Source: Brumimicrobium sp040882265
GTDB lineage: Bacteria; Bacteroidota; Bacteroidia; Flavobacteriales_D; Crocinitomicaceae
Length of the DNA: 64,000 nt
Reading direction: 5' to 3'
Assembly (NCBI GenBank): GCA_040882265.1
Contig: JBBEBO010000155.1
Location: forward strand, 1-64,000
Position 1 is the first letter of the stretch. Each line of letters opens with the position of its first letter. The position numbers and the translations under genes were made by a program. The notes under the pieces are model-generated. The model was given only the letters and a program-made list of their open reading frames with translations. It had not been told where the DNA came from and did no database searches. This document shows, in pieces, positions 43,967 through 52,008 of the stretch.

Positions 43967-45019
43967 ATGTCAGAAATTCATGAAAATGTAAAGGATTACT
44001 ACGGTAAAGCACTTACACAATCCGATGATTTGAAAACAAATGCGTGTTGTACTTTAACAGCTCCACCAAAGCATATAAAAGATGCTATCAATCACGTTCA
44101 TGATGAGGTACAAGCCAAATATTATGGCTGTGGACTTACAATACCTGATGAATTAACAGGCATAAGAATCTTAGACTTAGGATCTGGTAGCGGTAGAGAT
44201 TGTTATATTGCTGCAAAGCTAGTAGGTGAAAGTGGAGAAGTTGTTGGTGTGGATATGACAGATGAGCAACTTGAAATTGCAAACAAATTTTTAGATTATC
44301 ACAGAGAACAATTTGGATATAAAAAATCAAATGTAAGTTTTGTTAAAGGAAATATTGAGAAGTTAGATGAGTTGCCTTTTGAACCTCAAAGTTTTGACTT
44401 AATAATATCTAATTGTGTAATCAACCTTGCTGCTGATAAAGATAAAGTCTTAAAAGATGCTTTCCGTTTGCTGAAGCCAGGTGGTGAAATGTACTTTTCT
44501 GATGTGTATTCTGACAGAAGAATACCTACAGAATTGCAACAAGATAATATCCTGTGGGGAGAATGTTTAAGTGGAGCAATGTATTGGAATGATTTTCTAA
44601 AAGCAGCAAAAAATGCAGGTTTTACCGATCCAAGAGCTGTTGAAAACAAACCTATAACAATCGAGAATGAAGAGCTTGAAACTAAAGTGGGTGATATCAA
44701 ATTCTTTTCGGTAACATATCGATTATTTAAAATAGAAGGACTAGAGAATGATTGTGAAGATTATGGACAAGCAGTAAAATATAAAGGTTCAATTGAAACA
44801 AATAAAAATTCTTTTACATTGGACGACCATCACTATTTTCCAGTAGGTAAAATAATGAGTGTTTGTGGAAATACCTTCAAAATGCTTCATGATACAAGGT
44901 ACAACAGGCACTTTGATTTCTATGGTGATTGGTCTACACATTATGGAATATATGAAGGTTGCGGGACTGCGATGCCTTTCAACGAAGTCAATTTTGATAC
45001 GGATGGAGCGTGCTGTTAA
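43967..45019 (+). CDS. arsM: Arsenite methyltransferase
   Basis: Methylates As(III) with SAM. 350 residues; SAM motif LDLGSGSGRD (69-78) and three cysteines fitting the ArsM arsenic site: C55 (YYGCG), C150 (SNCVINL) and C200 (WGECLSG). Extra cysteine pairs lie near the N-terminus (C27-C28) and at the C-terminus (CC). No arsR or arsenite pump gene is adjacent, so regulation is not apparent. The name fits by motif; a related metalloid methyltransferase is possible. Confidence 0.86.
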   Translation: MSEIHENVKDYYGKALTQSDDLKTNACCTLTAPPKHIKDAINHVHDEVQAKYYGCGLTIPDELTGIRILDLGSGSGRDCYIAAKLVGESGEVVGVDMTDEQLEIANKFLDYHREQFGYKKSNVSFVKGNIEKLDELPFEPQSFDLIISNCVINLAADKDKVLKDAFRLLKPGGEMYFSDVYSDRRIPTELQQDNILWGECLSGAMYWNDFLKAAKNAGFTDPRAVENKPITIENEELETKVGDIKFFSVTYRLFKIEGLENDCEDYGQAVKYKGSIETNKNSFTLDDHHYFPVGKIMSVCGNTFKMLHDTRYNRHFDFYGDWSTHYGIYEGCGTAMPFNEVNFDTDGACC

Positions 45020-45319
45020 GTTCTAAAGTAATTATTTAAACTATAGATTAGTCAGTGTCAATCCGATTTCAATATTGCCATCGAGAACTTTAAACTACTT
45101 GTTTTTAGCGATTTACGCTGATAAATAATTTGCTAAAACTTGATCGAAATCTTTATGAGAAATTTCACCAGATTGATTCAATCTTTTTTTGCTTTAATAG
45201 TAGTTGAGTTTTCATGAAATTAAACGCAAAAACATTTTTATATACATAAAGCTTATTTTAAAGGCAACCAATAGAGTGCTTTTTAACGTTACATAGTTGT
45301 ATACTAAATTGTGCAGATT

Positions 45320-46018
45320 ATGAAAAAGCTACTTTTTGTGTTGATTATACTTAATATTTTTTCGTTTTCGTGTGAAAAAAATGATTGGACTAAAGAGATA
45401 CCATTGTCTATTTCTTTGAAATCTGATTTTAATAAAACTCATGAGATTGATGATGATAGTTTTACTGGTAGCCAAATGATGCTATTGTTAACTGGGGTTG
45501 AAGTTAAAGGAGAAAGATTACAAGGTGAAGATGTTTATTTAAAATATGATGAGCATATAGAACTTGATTTTTCAAATCCATCTGCTATTAATTACAAAAT
45601 AAACATTCCAATTGGTACGTACGAATCGTTAAGTGCTAAACTATTTTTTGATGATAATCAAATTACAAGTTACCTTGATGGTGAACTTGAAATTCAAGGT
45701 CAGGGTCAAGGACAAAACTCACAAAGTTCTATTAAACCAATACATTTTCCTTTAACATTTCCATCTTCAAAACTGATTCAGTTGGTTGATAAACAAACTC
45801 AAGAAGCAAAACTTATTGATGAAAACAGTTCAATATTTGAAATTAAATTTAATCTTGAAGAAAGTTTTAAATTTATTAATGAAGGACAATGGAATGGATT
45901 GATGACAGCAAGTCAAAATCAAAATCAAATAGATTTGAGTACATTAGCTGGTGGAAATATTGTTGAAGATATAAATGATGGACTTAAATCAACATTAAGT
46001 TTTAATATAACTGAATAA
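45320..46018 (+). CDS. Predicted lipoprotein, first gene of the sigma-factor operon
   Basis: 232 residues from ATG 45320 (an in-frame GTG at 45311 is weaker). Lipoprotein signal MKKLLFVLIILNIFSFSC with Cys18. The rest is beta-rich; the IELDFSNPSAINYKINIPIGTYESLSAKL segment resembles DUF4382-type immunoglobulin-like domains, but weakly. There is a Q/G-rich patch (GQGQGQNSQSS). It precedes the sigma gene by one base, so it may be a ligand, sensor or target in that system (inference). Confidence 0.65.
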   Translation: MKKLLFVLIILNIFSFSCEKNDWTKEIPLSISLKSDFNKTHEIDDDSFTGSQMMLLLTGVEVKGERLQGEDVYLKYDEHIELDFSNPSAINYKINIPIGTYESLSAKLFFDDNQITSYLDGELEIQGQGQGQNSQSSIKPIHFPLTFPSSKLIQLVDKQTQEAKLIDENSSIFEIKFNLEESFKFINEGQWNGLMTASQNQNQIDLSTLAGGNIVEDINDGLKSTLSFNITE

Positions 46019-46019
46019 T

Positions 46020-46613
46020 TTGACTTCAAGAGAACAGAAAATATTGATTAAAAATTGTTTAGCAGGAAAACCCTCTGCTCAAAAGCAGCTATATGATCTA
46101 TTTTCAAAAGATATGTTTAGAGTTTGCTTGGTTTATGCTTGTAATTATGATACAGCAAATGATTTACTTCAGGAAGGGTTTCTAAAAGTTTTTCAAAAGT
46201 TGCATAAATTTAAAAACTCAGGATCGTTAGGGGGTTGGATTAGAACTGTAATTACAAACAGTTGTATTGACCATTATCGTTCTGATAAGTGGGAAAAGAA
46301 AAAACTTGTTATCGATGAAGACTATGTGATGGACAATTTATTAGTTTCTTTTAATGAAGTTGAAAGTAGATTTGAAAATGCTGATTTTTTAAACATCATA
46401 AAAGATTTACCAGAAGGGTATCGAGTAGTTTTAAACTTGTATTTCCTTGAAGGCTATAAACATCATGAGATTGCAAGTAAATTAAATATAACTGAAGGAA
46501 CTTCAAAGTCACAACTATTTAAAGCAAAGAAGTATTTGAAAGCTGTACTTGAAGAAACAATGACCGAAGAAGAGTTAAAAGAATATGGAGGATTTATTAA
46601 AAAAGTGGTATAA
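46020..46613 (+). CDS. ECF-type RNA polymerase sigma factor
   Basis: 197 residues. Region 2 (DMFRVCLVYACNYDTANDLLQEGFLKVFQ, then GGWIRTVITNSCIDHYR) and region 4 (LPEGYRVVLNLYFLEGYKHHEIASKLNITEGTSKSQLFKAKKYLK) are clear. Start is TTG 46020, directly after the TAA of the lipoprotein gene; no earlier in-frame ATG is available. Its end overlaps the next gene by 29 bases, so sigma and partner are translationally coupled, as for sigma/anti-sigma pairs. Confidence 0.92.
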   Translation: MTSREQKILIKNCLAGKPSAQKQLYDLFSKDMFRVCLVYACNYDTANDLLQEGFLKVFQKLHKFKNSGSLGGWIRTVITNSCIDHYRSDKWEKKKLVIDEDYVMDNLLVSFNEVESRFENADFLNIIKDLPEGYRVVLNLYFLEGYKHHEIASKLNITEGTSKSQLFKAKKYLKAVLEETMTEEELKEYGGFIKKVV

Positions 46614-47844
46614 AGACCAGTTCGATATAATCGATCTTTCTCCTTCCTCCAAGGTTTGGGACAATATCTCCGTGAAATTAGATGAGTGGCCAAAATATTG
46701 GTACAATTCTAATATATATAAAATGAATGCTGAACCAAGGGAATCGACTTGGGAAGGACTAAAAGTTCAATTAGCTACTGAAAATTATGGAACGAGAGTG
46801 AATCGTCTTTCATATGTTGCAATCTTGGTAGTTATTTTTGTTATTAGTTCAATACCTTTTCAAATTTCGGATCAGAGTGAGGTTTATTCCTTTAAAAATG
46901 GTTTTTTAGCAGAACACAGAAGTAAACCTTCAAATATAGAATACTCAGAAAATCAGCATGAGATAGTGGTCAATAAAACTAGATCAACAAATATTAAAAA
47001 GAACTTAGACCAAAAAATTGAAAACGATAAATTAAAGCCATCTTCTCTACCAAGAATTAAGAATCAGCTATTCGCAAGAAATATTGATCTGCCAATTGCT
47101 GATTTTGAAGATGAAATCTCATTTTCACAGGAAGATCAATTGTTTTTAGCGATAAAAGATGTTGAAATGCCAACTCCTAAAGTCGTAAGTCAAGTAGATT
47201 TAGATACTCCACAGAATGAAATAAATTTAAAGGGTGATACCTACATTGGTTTAAGTGTTACACCGCAATTGTCATCTTTACTGAACCCAATGAGTGATAA
47301 AGCTAGAAATTCGGAAAATGTTGAAATGAATAACCCAGTTTCTATTAGCTTTGACTTGTCTTATGAAAAATATATTTCTAAGCAGAATAGTATAAGATTA
47401 AACCTAAGAGCTAATAATGTGAAGCGACTCAACTTTGATGAACATAATAGTTTTAATAATGAATCTATTAGAAAGGAAATCAATCTGAATTATATTTCAA
47501 TGGATATGAATTATTCAAGAAATTGGTCATTAAATAAATCAGATAATCTTCAATTAAAGGCATTTGCAGGAATTTATACAGGGTATTTAGTTAAGAAGTC
47601 TGTAAGCTATAACGATGAAAGGGTAGGCTATATTGAAGATGGATTTAGAAATATTGACTTTGGAACAAGTGCAGGTATATTACTGAGCAATAAAATATTA
47701 CCAAAAATGAGAATTGAATACGGATTTGTAACTCAGATTGGTGTAATAAATTCTTTTAAAGGAACAGACGTTCTCCCATCTAGATACTTCAAAAACACTA
47801 GCCATTCTTATGGTATGTCGATTGGTGTTGTGAGAAGTTTTTAA
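46585..47844 (+). CDS. Dual membrane-spanning anti-sigma-like protein with outer-membrane barrel domain
   Basis: 419 residues. A cytoplasmic N-terminus (1-72) with two related motifs, SSKVWDNISVKL and RESTWEGLKVQL, resembles sigma-binding anti-sigma regions. One membrane helix (76-93) is followed by a periplasmic, low-complexity linker (about 100-205) and a C-terminal domain with repeated amphipathic strands ending in SYGMSIGVVRSF, typical of outer-membrane barrels. This matches the Dma (dual membrane-spanning anti-sigma) architecture described in Bacteroides. It overlaps the sigma gene by 29 bases. Role inferred from position and architecture. Confidence 0.75.
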   Translation: MEDLLKKWYKDQFDIIDLSPSSKVWDNISVKLDEWPKYWYNSNIYKMNAEPRESTWEGLKVQLATENYGTRVNRLSYVAILVVIFVISSIPFQISDQSEVYSFKNGFLAEHRSKPSNIEYSENQHEIVVNKTRSTNIKKNLDQKIENDKLKPSSLPRIKNQLFARNIDLPIADFEDEISFSQEDQLFLAIKDVEMPTPKVVSQVDLDTPQNEINLKGDTYIGLSVTPQLSSLLNPMSDKARNSENVEMNNPVSISFDLSYEKYISKQNSIRLNLRANNVKRLNFDEHNSFNNESIRKEINLNYISMDMNYSRNWSLNKSDNLQLKAFAGIYTGYLVKKSVSYNDERVGYIEDGFRNIDFGTSAGILLSNKILPKMRIEYGFVTQIGVINSFKGTDVLPSRYFKNTSHSYGMSIGVVRSF

Positions 47845-47870
47845 ATATTAATCACACTACCACATGTCTA

Positions 47871-47975
47871 ATGAAATCAAGAGGTTTGGAAGAGTGGTGG
47901 AAGAAAAATTTAAATATTTCAAAAACTGAGGCAACCAAATTCTTAAAAATTCTCGTTGAGTATAGTAAGTGCTAA
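47871..47975 (+). CDS. Possible micro-ORF, 34 aa, repeat copy 1
   Basis: ATG to TAA encodes 34 residues, basic and Lys/Leu-rich, beginning MKSRGLEEWWKKN and ending LVEYSKC. The same length is kept in copy 2, but changes between copies include W to C, L to S and N to F, not mainly silent. A second frame at 47864-47929 (21 residues, MSNEIKRFG...) is also open in both copies. No ribosome-binding site stands out. Coding is uncertain; it may be a fragment or a structured RNA instead. Confidence 0.35.
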   Translation: MKSRGLEEWWKKNLNISKTEATKFLKILVEYSKC

Positions 47976-48040
47976 AATTACTTATTGTAACTGATAAGTA
48001 TTTTTAAGAATACAGTTAAAACAGTTTTGTTAAGCAGTGG

Positions 48041-48078
48041 CTGGCGGCTCTCATTTGATTGGGAGCCGTCAGTTTTTT
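48041..48078 (+). terminator. Hairpin terminator, copy 1
   Basis: Arms 48041-48050 and 48063-48072 pair over 10 bp with one G-T wobble; six Ts follow (48073-48078). The same structure is at 48631-48668. It could end transcription of the sigma/anti-sigma operon or of the micro-ORF. Confidence 0.7.
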
Positions 48079-48283
48079 ATATAATTTTATGCTTATCCGC
48101 TTGTTTACCCTATTTTCTTTAGAGAATAAAAATGCAGGCATCTTCGCTAATATCTTCAAAAACCAATAAACCCACCAATTGCCACTACTTATTGAGGTTT
48201 CGCTTCCCCCTTTGGAGGCAGGGCTGTTGCATTCTAAAAGATTCCTCACTCGATTATTAGTGACGAGTGACATAGTGACGTCA

Positions 48284-48300
48284 TCTCGTCGAACGAGATT
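48284..48300. repeat. Palindrome
   Basis: atctcgt (48284-48290), loop cga, acgagat (48294-48300). Perfect 7-bp arms. It lies among several tagtgac repeats, probably part of the same unknown element. Confidence 0.5.
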
Positions 48301-48365
48301 TAGTGACGAATTTACCGAATCCGTCGGCACTTTGTGTAGGGCGTGTATTGCGTGATTTTTATATC

Positions 48366-48397
48366 AAGTAGGGACGAACGGCCGTTCGTCCCTACTT
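48366..48397. repeat. Perfect 32-bp palindrome
   Basis: Left half aagtagggacgaacgg (48366-48381) is the exact reverse complement of ccgttcgtccctactt (48382-48397), with no loop. GC-rich compared with its surroundings; looks like a miniature palindromic or REP-like element. Confidence 0.85.
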
Positions 48398-48459
48398 CAA
48401 CAATCAGCGTCACCTCGAGATTTAACTTTTTAAATACTAATCACACTGCCACATGTCTA

Positions 48460-48564
48460 ATGAAATCAAGAGGTTTGGAAGAGTGTTGGAAGAAAAACTC
48501 ATTTATTTCAAAAACTGAGGCAACCAAATTCTTAAAAATTCTCGTTGAATATAGTAAGTGCTAA
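48460..48564 (+). CDS. Possible micro-ORF, 34 aa, repeat copy 2
   Basis: Same frame and length as at 47871. It begins MKSRGLEECWKKNS and ends LVEYSKC. The extended frame to 48343 goes through the 32-bp palindrome and is not likely coding. Uncertain, as for copy 1. Confidence 0.35.
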   Translation: MKSRGLEECWKKNSFISKTEATKFLKILVEYSKC

Positions 48565-48630
48565 AATTACTTATTCTAGCTGATAAGTATTTTTAAGAAT
48601 ACAATTAAAAACAGTTTTGTTTAGCAGTGG

Positions 48631-48668
48631 CTGGCGGCTCTCATTTACTTGGGAGCCGTCAGTTTTTT
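48631..48668 (+). terminator. Hairpin terminator, copy 2
   Basis: Arms 48631-48640 and 48653-48662 with T6 at 48663-48668. It overlaps the end of the convergent M20 gene and would stop plus-strand transcripts from running into it. Confidence 0.65.
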
Positions 48669-49854
48669 ATAGACATGCCATTACCATCATTTGCATTCCT
48701 ACTTTTAATGCTTCATGATCAATATCAAACTTTGAATTATGTACACCATAAGTGATTCCTTTACTTTCATTCCTTACTCCAATTCGGAAAAAACATGTAG
48801 GAATTTCTTGAGCGTAAAAAGAGAAGTCTTCTGCTGTAAGTCTAATTGGTAAATCTTCAACATTTTCTTCTCCAAGCCAACCTTTAGCTTTCAAAGTAAA
48901 TTCACGTGTTAATGCTGGATCATTTTCCAAAAATGGATATCCTTTGCTTATTTCTACATTAGCCGTTCCACCGTGGGCCAAAGCAATGTGTTCTGCTTGT
49001 CTTTTAATTCGCTTTAAAGCTTCTGCTCGCCAAGCTTCATCCATGGTTCTGAATGAGCCTTTTATATGAACTTTAGAGGGAACGACGTTTGTTGCACCCA
49101 ATCCTTCAAAATGACCAAAATTTAAAACACAAGGTATTTTTGGGTCGCATTGACGGCTCACAATTTTTTGTAATGACGTTACAATTTCAGCACCAATTAA
49201 AATGCTATCAACAGTTTGATGAGGTGTAGCACCGTGACCTCCTTTTCCGTGAACATCAATATATATTTCATCACATGATGCCATGTAAAGTCCTTCTTTA
49301 ACACCAACTTTACCAATAGGCATGTCGGGAAAAACGTGTAGCGCAAACATTTCTTTTACAGGTGGATTGCTTAAGCATCCTGCCTTAATCATCAAACTTG
49401 CGCCCCCAGGATTTTTTTCTTCTCCTGGTTGGAAAATTAATTTGACAGGATGCTCAAGCTCATCTTTAATCTCAAAAAGAATTTCCGCAGCGCCCAATAA
49501 AATTGAAGTATGCACATCATGACCACACGCATGCATTACACCATCATTTTTAGACTTGTAAGAAACGTCATTTTCTTCTTGAATAGGTAACGCATCAATA
49601 TCAGCCCTTAAGCCAACACAATCTTGATTTTTGTCGTGGTTTTTTCCGCGAATAATTGCAACAATGCCAGTGTCTGCAACCTTAGATTCATGCGGTATTC
49701 CAATTTTATTAAGGTGTTCAGAAATAAAAGCCATTGTTTTGTGTTCCTGATATGATAATTCAGGATTCATATGTAAATGAATTCGATAACCTTTAACTTT
49801 TTCAAAGAGTAAATCCGCTTTTGCTTGAACAGCTTGCTTGAGTGTATTATTCAT
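48667..49854 (-). CDS. M20 family amidohydrolase (N-acyl amino acid hydrolase type)
   Basis: 395 residues. Binuclear metal site markers: C110 and H112 in HACGHDVH, E145-E146 in QPGEE, H173 in ALHVFPDMPIG. The mid-protein lid domain contains GKGGHGATPHQTVDS. Such HipO/ILR1-type enzymes cut N-acyl or N-acetyl amino acids, or hippurate; the exact substrate is unknown. It is downstream of the PiT gene by 121 bases, probably a separate unit. Confidence 0.9.
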   Translation of the reverse strand: MNNTLKQAVQAKADLLFEKVKGYRIHLHMNPELSYQEHKTMAFISEHLNKIGIPHESKVADTGIVAIIRGKNHDKNQDCVGLRADIDALPIQEENDVSYKSKNDGVMHACGHDVHTSILLGAAEILFEIKDELEHPVKLIFQPGEEKNPGGASLMIKAGCLSNPPVKEMFALHVFPDMPIGKVGVKEGLYMASCDEIYIDVHGKGGHGATPHQTVDSILIGAEIVTSLQKIVSRQCDPKIPCVLNFGHFEGLGATNVVPSKVHIKGSFRTMDEAWRAEALKRIKRQAEHIALAHGGTANVEISKGYPFLENDPALTREFTLKAKGWLGEENVEDLPIRLTAEDFSFYAQEIPTCFFRIGVRNESKGITYGVHNSKFDIDHEALKVGMQMMVMACL

Positions 49855-49975
49855 TATAGCCGAATGTTTCTAATTTTGAGAATAAGTATGATTTATAAAA
49901 CTAAAATTAAGAATAATTCAGCTAAAGTATGTAATTAGTGGTTATGAAAACAAATATTATTTGGAATCAGCTATT

Positions 49976-51097
49976 CTAAAATTGGCTTACATTTGAAAGG
50001 AGCCAATAAAACAAGGCACCAAACCCGAAAGCAATAGGAAGTGTGAGTAGCCAAGAGTATAAGATTTTTTTGATCATTGAAATATTGCTTTCTTTTGTCA
50101 CTAAACCAACTCCAAATATAGAGCCGACAGCAACATGTGTTGTAGAAACAGGTAAACCGAAAACACTTGCCACAGAAACGAGTCCGCCTGTAACAATATT
50201 TGCAGAAAACCCTTGACCTTGATTCATTTGCGTAATTTTGTTTGACATTGTATCAGCTACTTTTCTGGAATTCAGTAAACCACCCAAGGCCATGATTATT
50301 CCAATAAATAGCATTCCCCAGTTGACATTTACAACGTTAGCAATTAAAAGAAAACCCACCATCTTCTGCGTATCGTTTAAACTTCTTGAAAAACCAACAA
50401 AACCAGCACTTAAATAATGAGAAAAATTTACAAATTTATCAGAATCAACACCTATAAATCTTCCTTGATAAACTTCACGACAGTTTTCTAACTCATCAAT
50501 TCTTAAAGTAGAATTTGACTCAATAGTAGTACAGTTGCAATCAGATTTATATTGAGTTACAGGAATAACTTCTTTGCCTATACAAATACAGGTTGTTCTA
50601 TTGATCTTTAGTTTTTTTCTAAAACCACTAAATACTTTGTACAAGAGTGGACTAAATACAGCAGCTAAAAGGGGGCTTAACACTAAAGGAAGAACTAGAG
50701 TAGATCCAAATGTTGAAAAGTTAAAGGCACTTCCAACTGCTAAAATTCCAGCTCCAGAAATAGCACCAATTAATCCGTGGGTTGTAGAAATTGGCATACC
50801 AATTTTAGTTGCGATAAAAACTGTTGTAGCAGCAGCAAGCGCTATTGATGTCGCAAATGCAGGTGTTTGTGCAATAAATTCTGGAACAAGTCCGCTACCA
50901 GAGAAGTTACTTACAATTTTGCTCATTAAAAAGATTGCTGTTATTGAACCTAGCAATGATGTGATTGTTGCCCAGTTTAGTGCATTTCGATAACTCGATG
51001 TTTTACTTCCAAAAAGCGTTGCTACACTTTTAAAAATATCATTAGAGCCATTACTGTATGCTAAAAATAATGCTGCTGCTACAAGGATATAAATCAT
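49976..51097 (-). CDS. Inorganic phosphate transporter, PiT family
   Basis: 373 residues with about 10 membrane helices. The PiT signatures are present in both halves: NGSNDIFKSVATLFGSKT near the N-terminus and GMPISTTHGLIGA and GLPVSTTHVAVGSIFGVG. A Cys-rich hydrophilic loop (about 168-195, TTCICIGKE and DCNCTTIES) lies between halves. Moves phosphate with H+ or Na+, or a similar anion. No phoU-like gene is next to it. Confidence 0.92.
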   Translation of the reverse strand: MIYILVAAALFLAYSNGSNDIFKSVATLFGSKTSSYRNALNWATITSLLGSITAIFLMSKIVSNFSGSGLVPEFIAQTPAFATSIALAAATTVFIATKIGMPISTTHGLIGAISGAGILAVGSAFNFSTFGSTLVLPLVLSPLLAAVFSPLLYKVFSGFRKKLKINRTTCICIGKEVIPVTQYKSDCNCTTIESNSTLRIDELENCREVYQGRFIGVDSDKFVNFSHYLSAGFVGFSRSLNDTQKMVGFLLIANVVNVNWGMLFIGIIMALGGLLNSRKVADTMSNKITQMNQGQGFSANIVTGGLVSVASVFGLPVSTTHVAVGSIFGVGLVTKESNISMIKKILYSWLLTLPIAFGFGALFYWLLSNVSQF

Positions 51098-51409
51098 AAT
51101 GTATAAACGTAAATTTTTTAGAGTTGGATTTCATGATCCATAAAAAAATAAAAATAACTAATTTTAAGTTTAAATGCCTATCGGGATGTTTACCAGTTAA
51201 ATAAAGCTTCTTCAATTATACTAATGTACGATTTTAACTGTTACTTTTTCCCAGTTTTAACCGCAAAGAACGCCATGTTTGCGCAAAGCACGCCATGAAA
51301 TCACCTTTGCGACCCTTGCGCCTCCTTAGCGCCCATTGCGGTTAAAAACTTACTGGTAAAGTATCCGATACGCAATTAAGTTTATTTTTACCCGATTAAA
51401 ACTATAATT
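51098..51409. other. Intergenic region with inverted-repeat element
   Basis: About 310 bases. The main feature is a 12-bp perfect inverted repeat, 51255-51266 and 51336-51347, enclosing a GC-rich segment with gcgcaaag/ctttgcg pairs. Nothing else was seen. Confidence 0.55.
51255..51347. repeat. Inverted-repeat element (ttttaaccgcaa type)
   Basis: ttttaaccgcaa (51255-51266) and ttgcggttaaaa (51336-51347) are exact reverse complements. The inside contains further pairs such as gcaaag and ctttgc. From memory, sequences like this (aaccgcaaag...gcgcaaag...ttgcggtt) are dispersed in many genomes; a palindromic mobile repeat is likely. Confidence 0.65.
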
Positions 51410-51919
51410 ATGAATCTGATATGTAAATTAACTGTTTTGATATTTGTGCTGACTTCAATTTTAAACTCTCAAGCACAAGAGGTATTGAAACTGGATAAAG
51501 ATGATACTCTGAAAAGAAAAGGTAGTATCACCCAACTGGAATGGTTGGAAGGATATTGGGAAGGAGAAGGATTCGGAGGACAATGTGATGAAATATGGAT
51601 GCCAGCGATTGATAATAGTATGTTAGGAATTTTTCGTTTTTCGATGGATGATACCTTAAATTTTTCGGAATTTATTGTAATTGAAGAAATTGATAGCAGT
51701 TTAACAGTCAAGTTGAAGCATTTTAGTCGAGACCTAACACCATGGGAAGAAAAAGATGAATGGACAAAATTTAAACTTATCAAAATTGAGGATCAGACAG
51801 CATGGTTTAATGGGTTAACTTACCATAGGTCTGGCAACAAATTAATTATTAAATTAGCTTTTAAAACTGGAGAGAAATCAACTATTGAAGAATTTGTATT
51901 CACAAAAAAACAGCTATAA
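51410..51919 (+). CDS. DUF6265 domain exported protein
   Basis: 169 residues with a signal peptide (about 1-22). The LEWLEGYWEGEGFGGQCDEIWMPA start and KLKHFSRDLTPWEEKDEWTKFKL middle fit the DUF6265 family, a lipocalin-like beta-barrel of unknown function. Stands alone between a repeat element and an unrelated gene. Confidence 0.78.
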   Translation: MNLICKLTVLIFVLTSILNSQAQEVLKLDKDDTLKRKGSITQLEWLEGYWEGEGFGGQCDEIWMPAIDNSMLGIFRFSMDDTLNFSEFIVIEEIDSSLTVKLKHFSRDLTPWEEKDEWTKFKLIKIEDQTAWFNGLTYHRSGNKLIIKLAFKTGEKSTIEEFVFTKKQL

Positions 51920-52008
51920 TTTTAAAAAAATCACAACTCATTTTTTTTGGATTAACTCTTTAATGTTTTTACCTTAGGTGGTAGATAGAATATTAAAAAA
52001 AATTAGAT

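Larger units (their letters stand above)
47838..48081. repeat. ~244-bp direct repeat, copy 1
   Basis: Nearly identical to 48427-48671 (about 15 differences). Its left end overlaps the stop codon of the anti-sigma-like gene. It holds a 34-codon frame (47871-47975), a 7-bp hairpin followed by T5 (47979-48005) and a 10-bp hairpin followed by T6 (48041-48078). Confidence 0.9.
47845..48666. other. Repeat-rich intergenic region between convergent genes
   Basis: About 820 bases. Besides the two ~244-bp repeats it contains a middle part (48082-48426) with a palindrome at 48284-48300, several tagtgac-type repeats near 48258-48310, a C/G-rich patch (cgcttccccctttggaggcaggg near 48189) and a perfect 32-bp palindrome at 48366-48397. 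No convincing protein gene beyond the micro-ORFs. Confidence 0.7.
48427..48671. repeat. ~244-bp direct repeat, copy 2
   Basis: Second copy of 47838-48081, 589-590 bases away. The right end overlaps the stop codon of the convergent M20 amidohydrolase gene (48667-48669). It keeps both hairpins and the 34-codon frame. Confidence 0.9.

Noticed and set aside
43967..45019. Complete arsenic resistance operon
   Set aside because: Only arsM is present; no arsR, arsC or pump gene adjoining.
45020..45319. Gene or riboswitch upstream of the lipoprotein gene
   Set aside because: Only a short 6-bp hairpin (45170-45184) with T-tract is visible, a weak terminator at best; no frame or known structure.
48016..48330. 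104-codon open frame on the minus strand
   Set aside because: Runs through repeat and palindrome DNA in an intergenic region; no start signal or family resemblance.
48343..48459. Longer form of the micro-ORF (73 codons)
   Set aside because: The upstream part crosses the perfect 32-bp palindrome and is not shared by the first repeat copy.
47838..48671. Integron attC or cassette array
   Set aside because: No integrase and no paired core sites of the attC kind could be recognised.
50574..50993. 139-codon open frame on the plus strand
   Set aside because: Antisense to the PiT transporter gene, with no start signals; the PiT protein is well supported.
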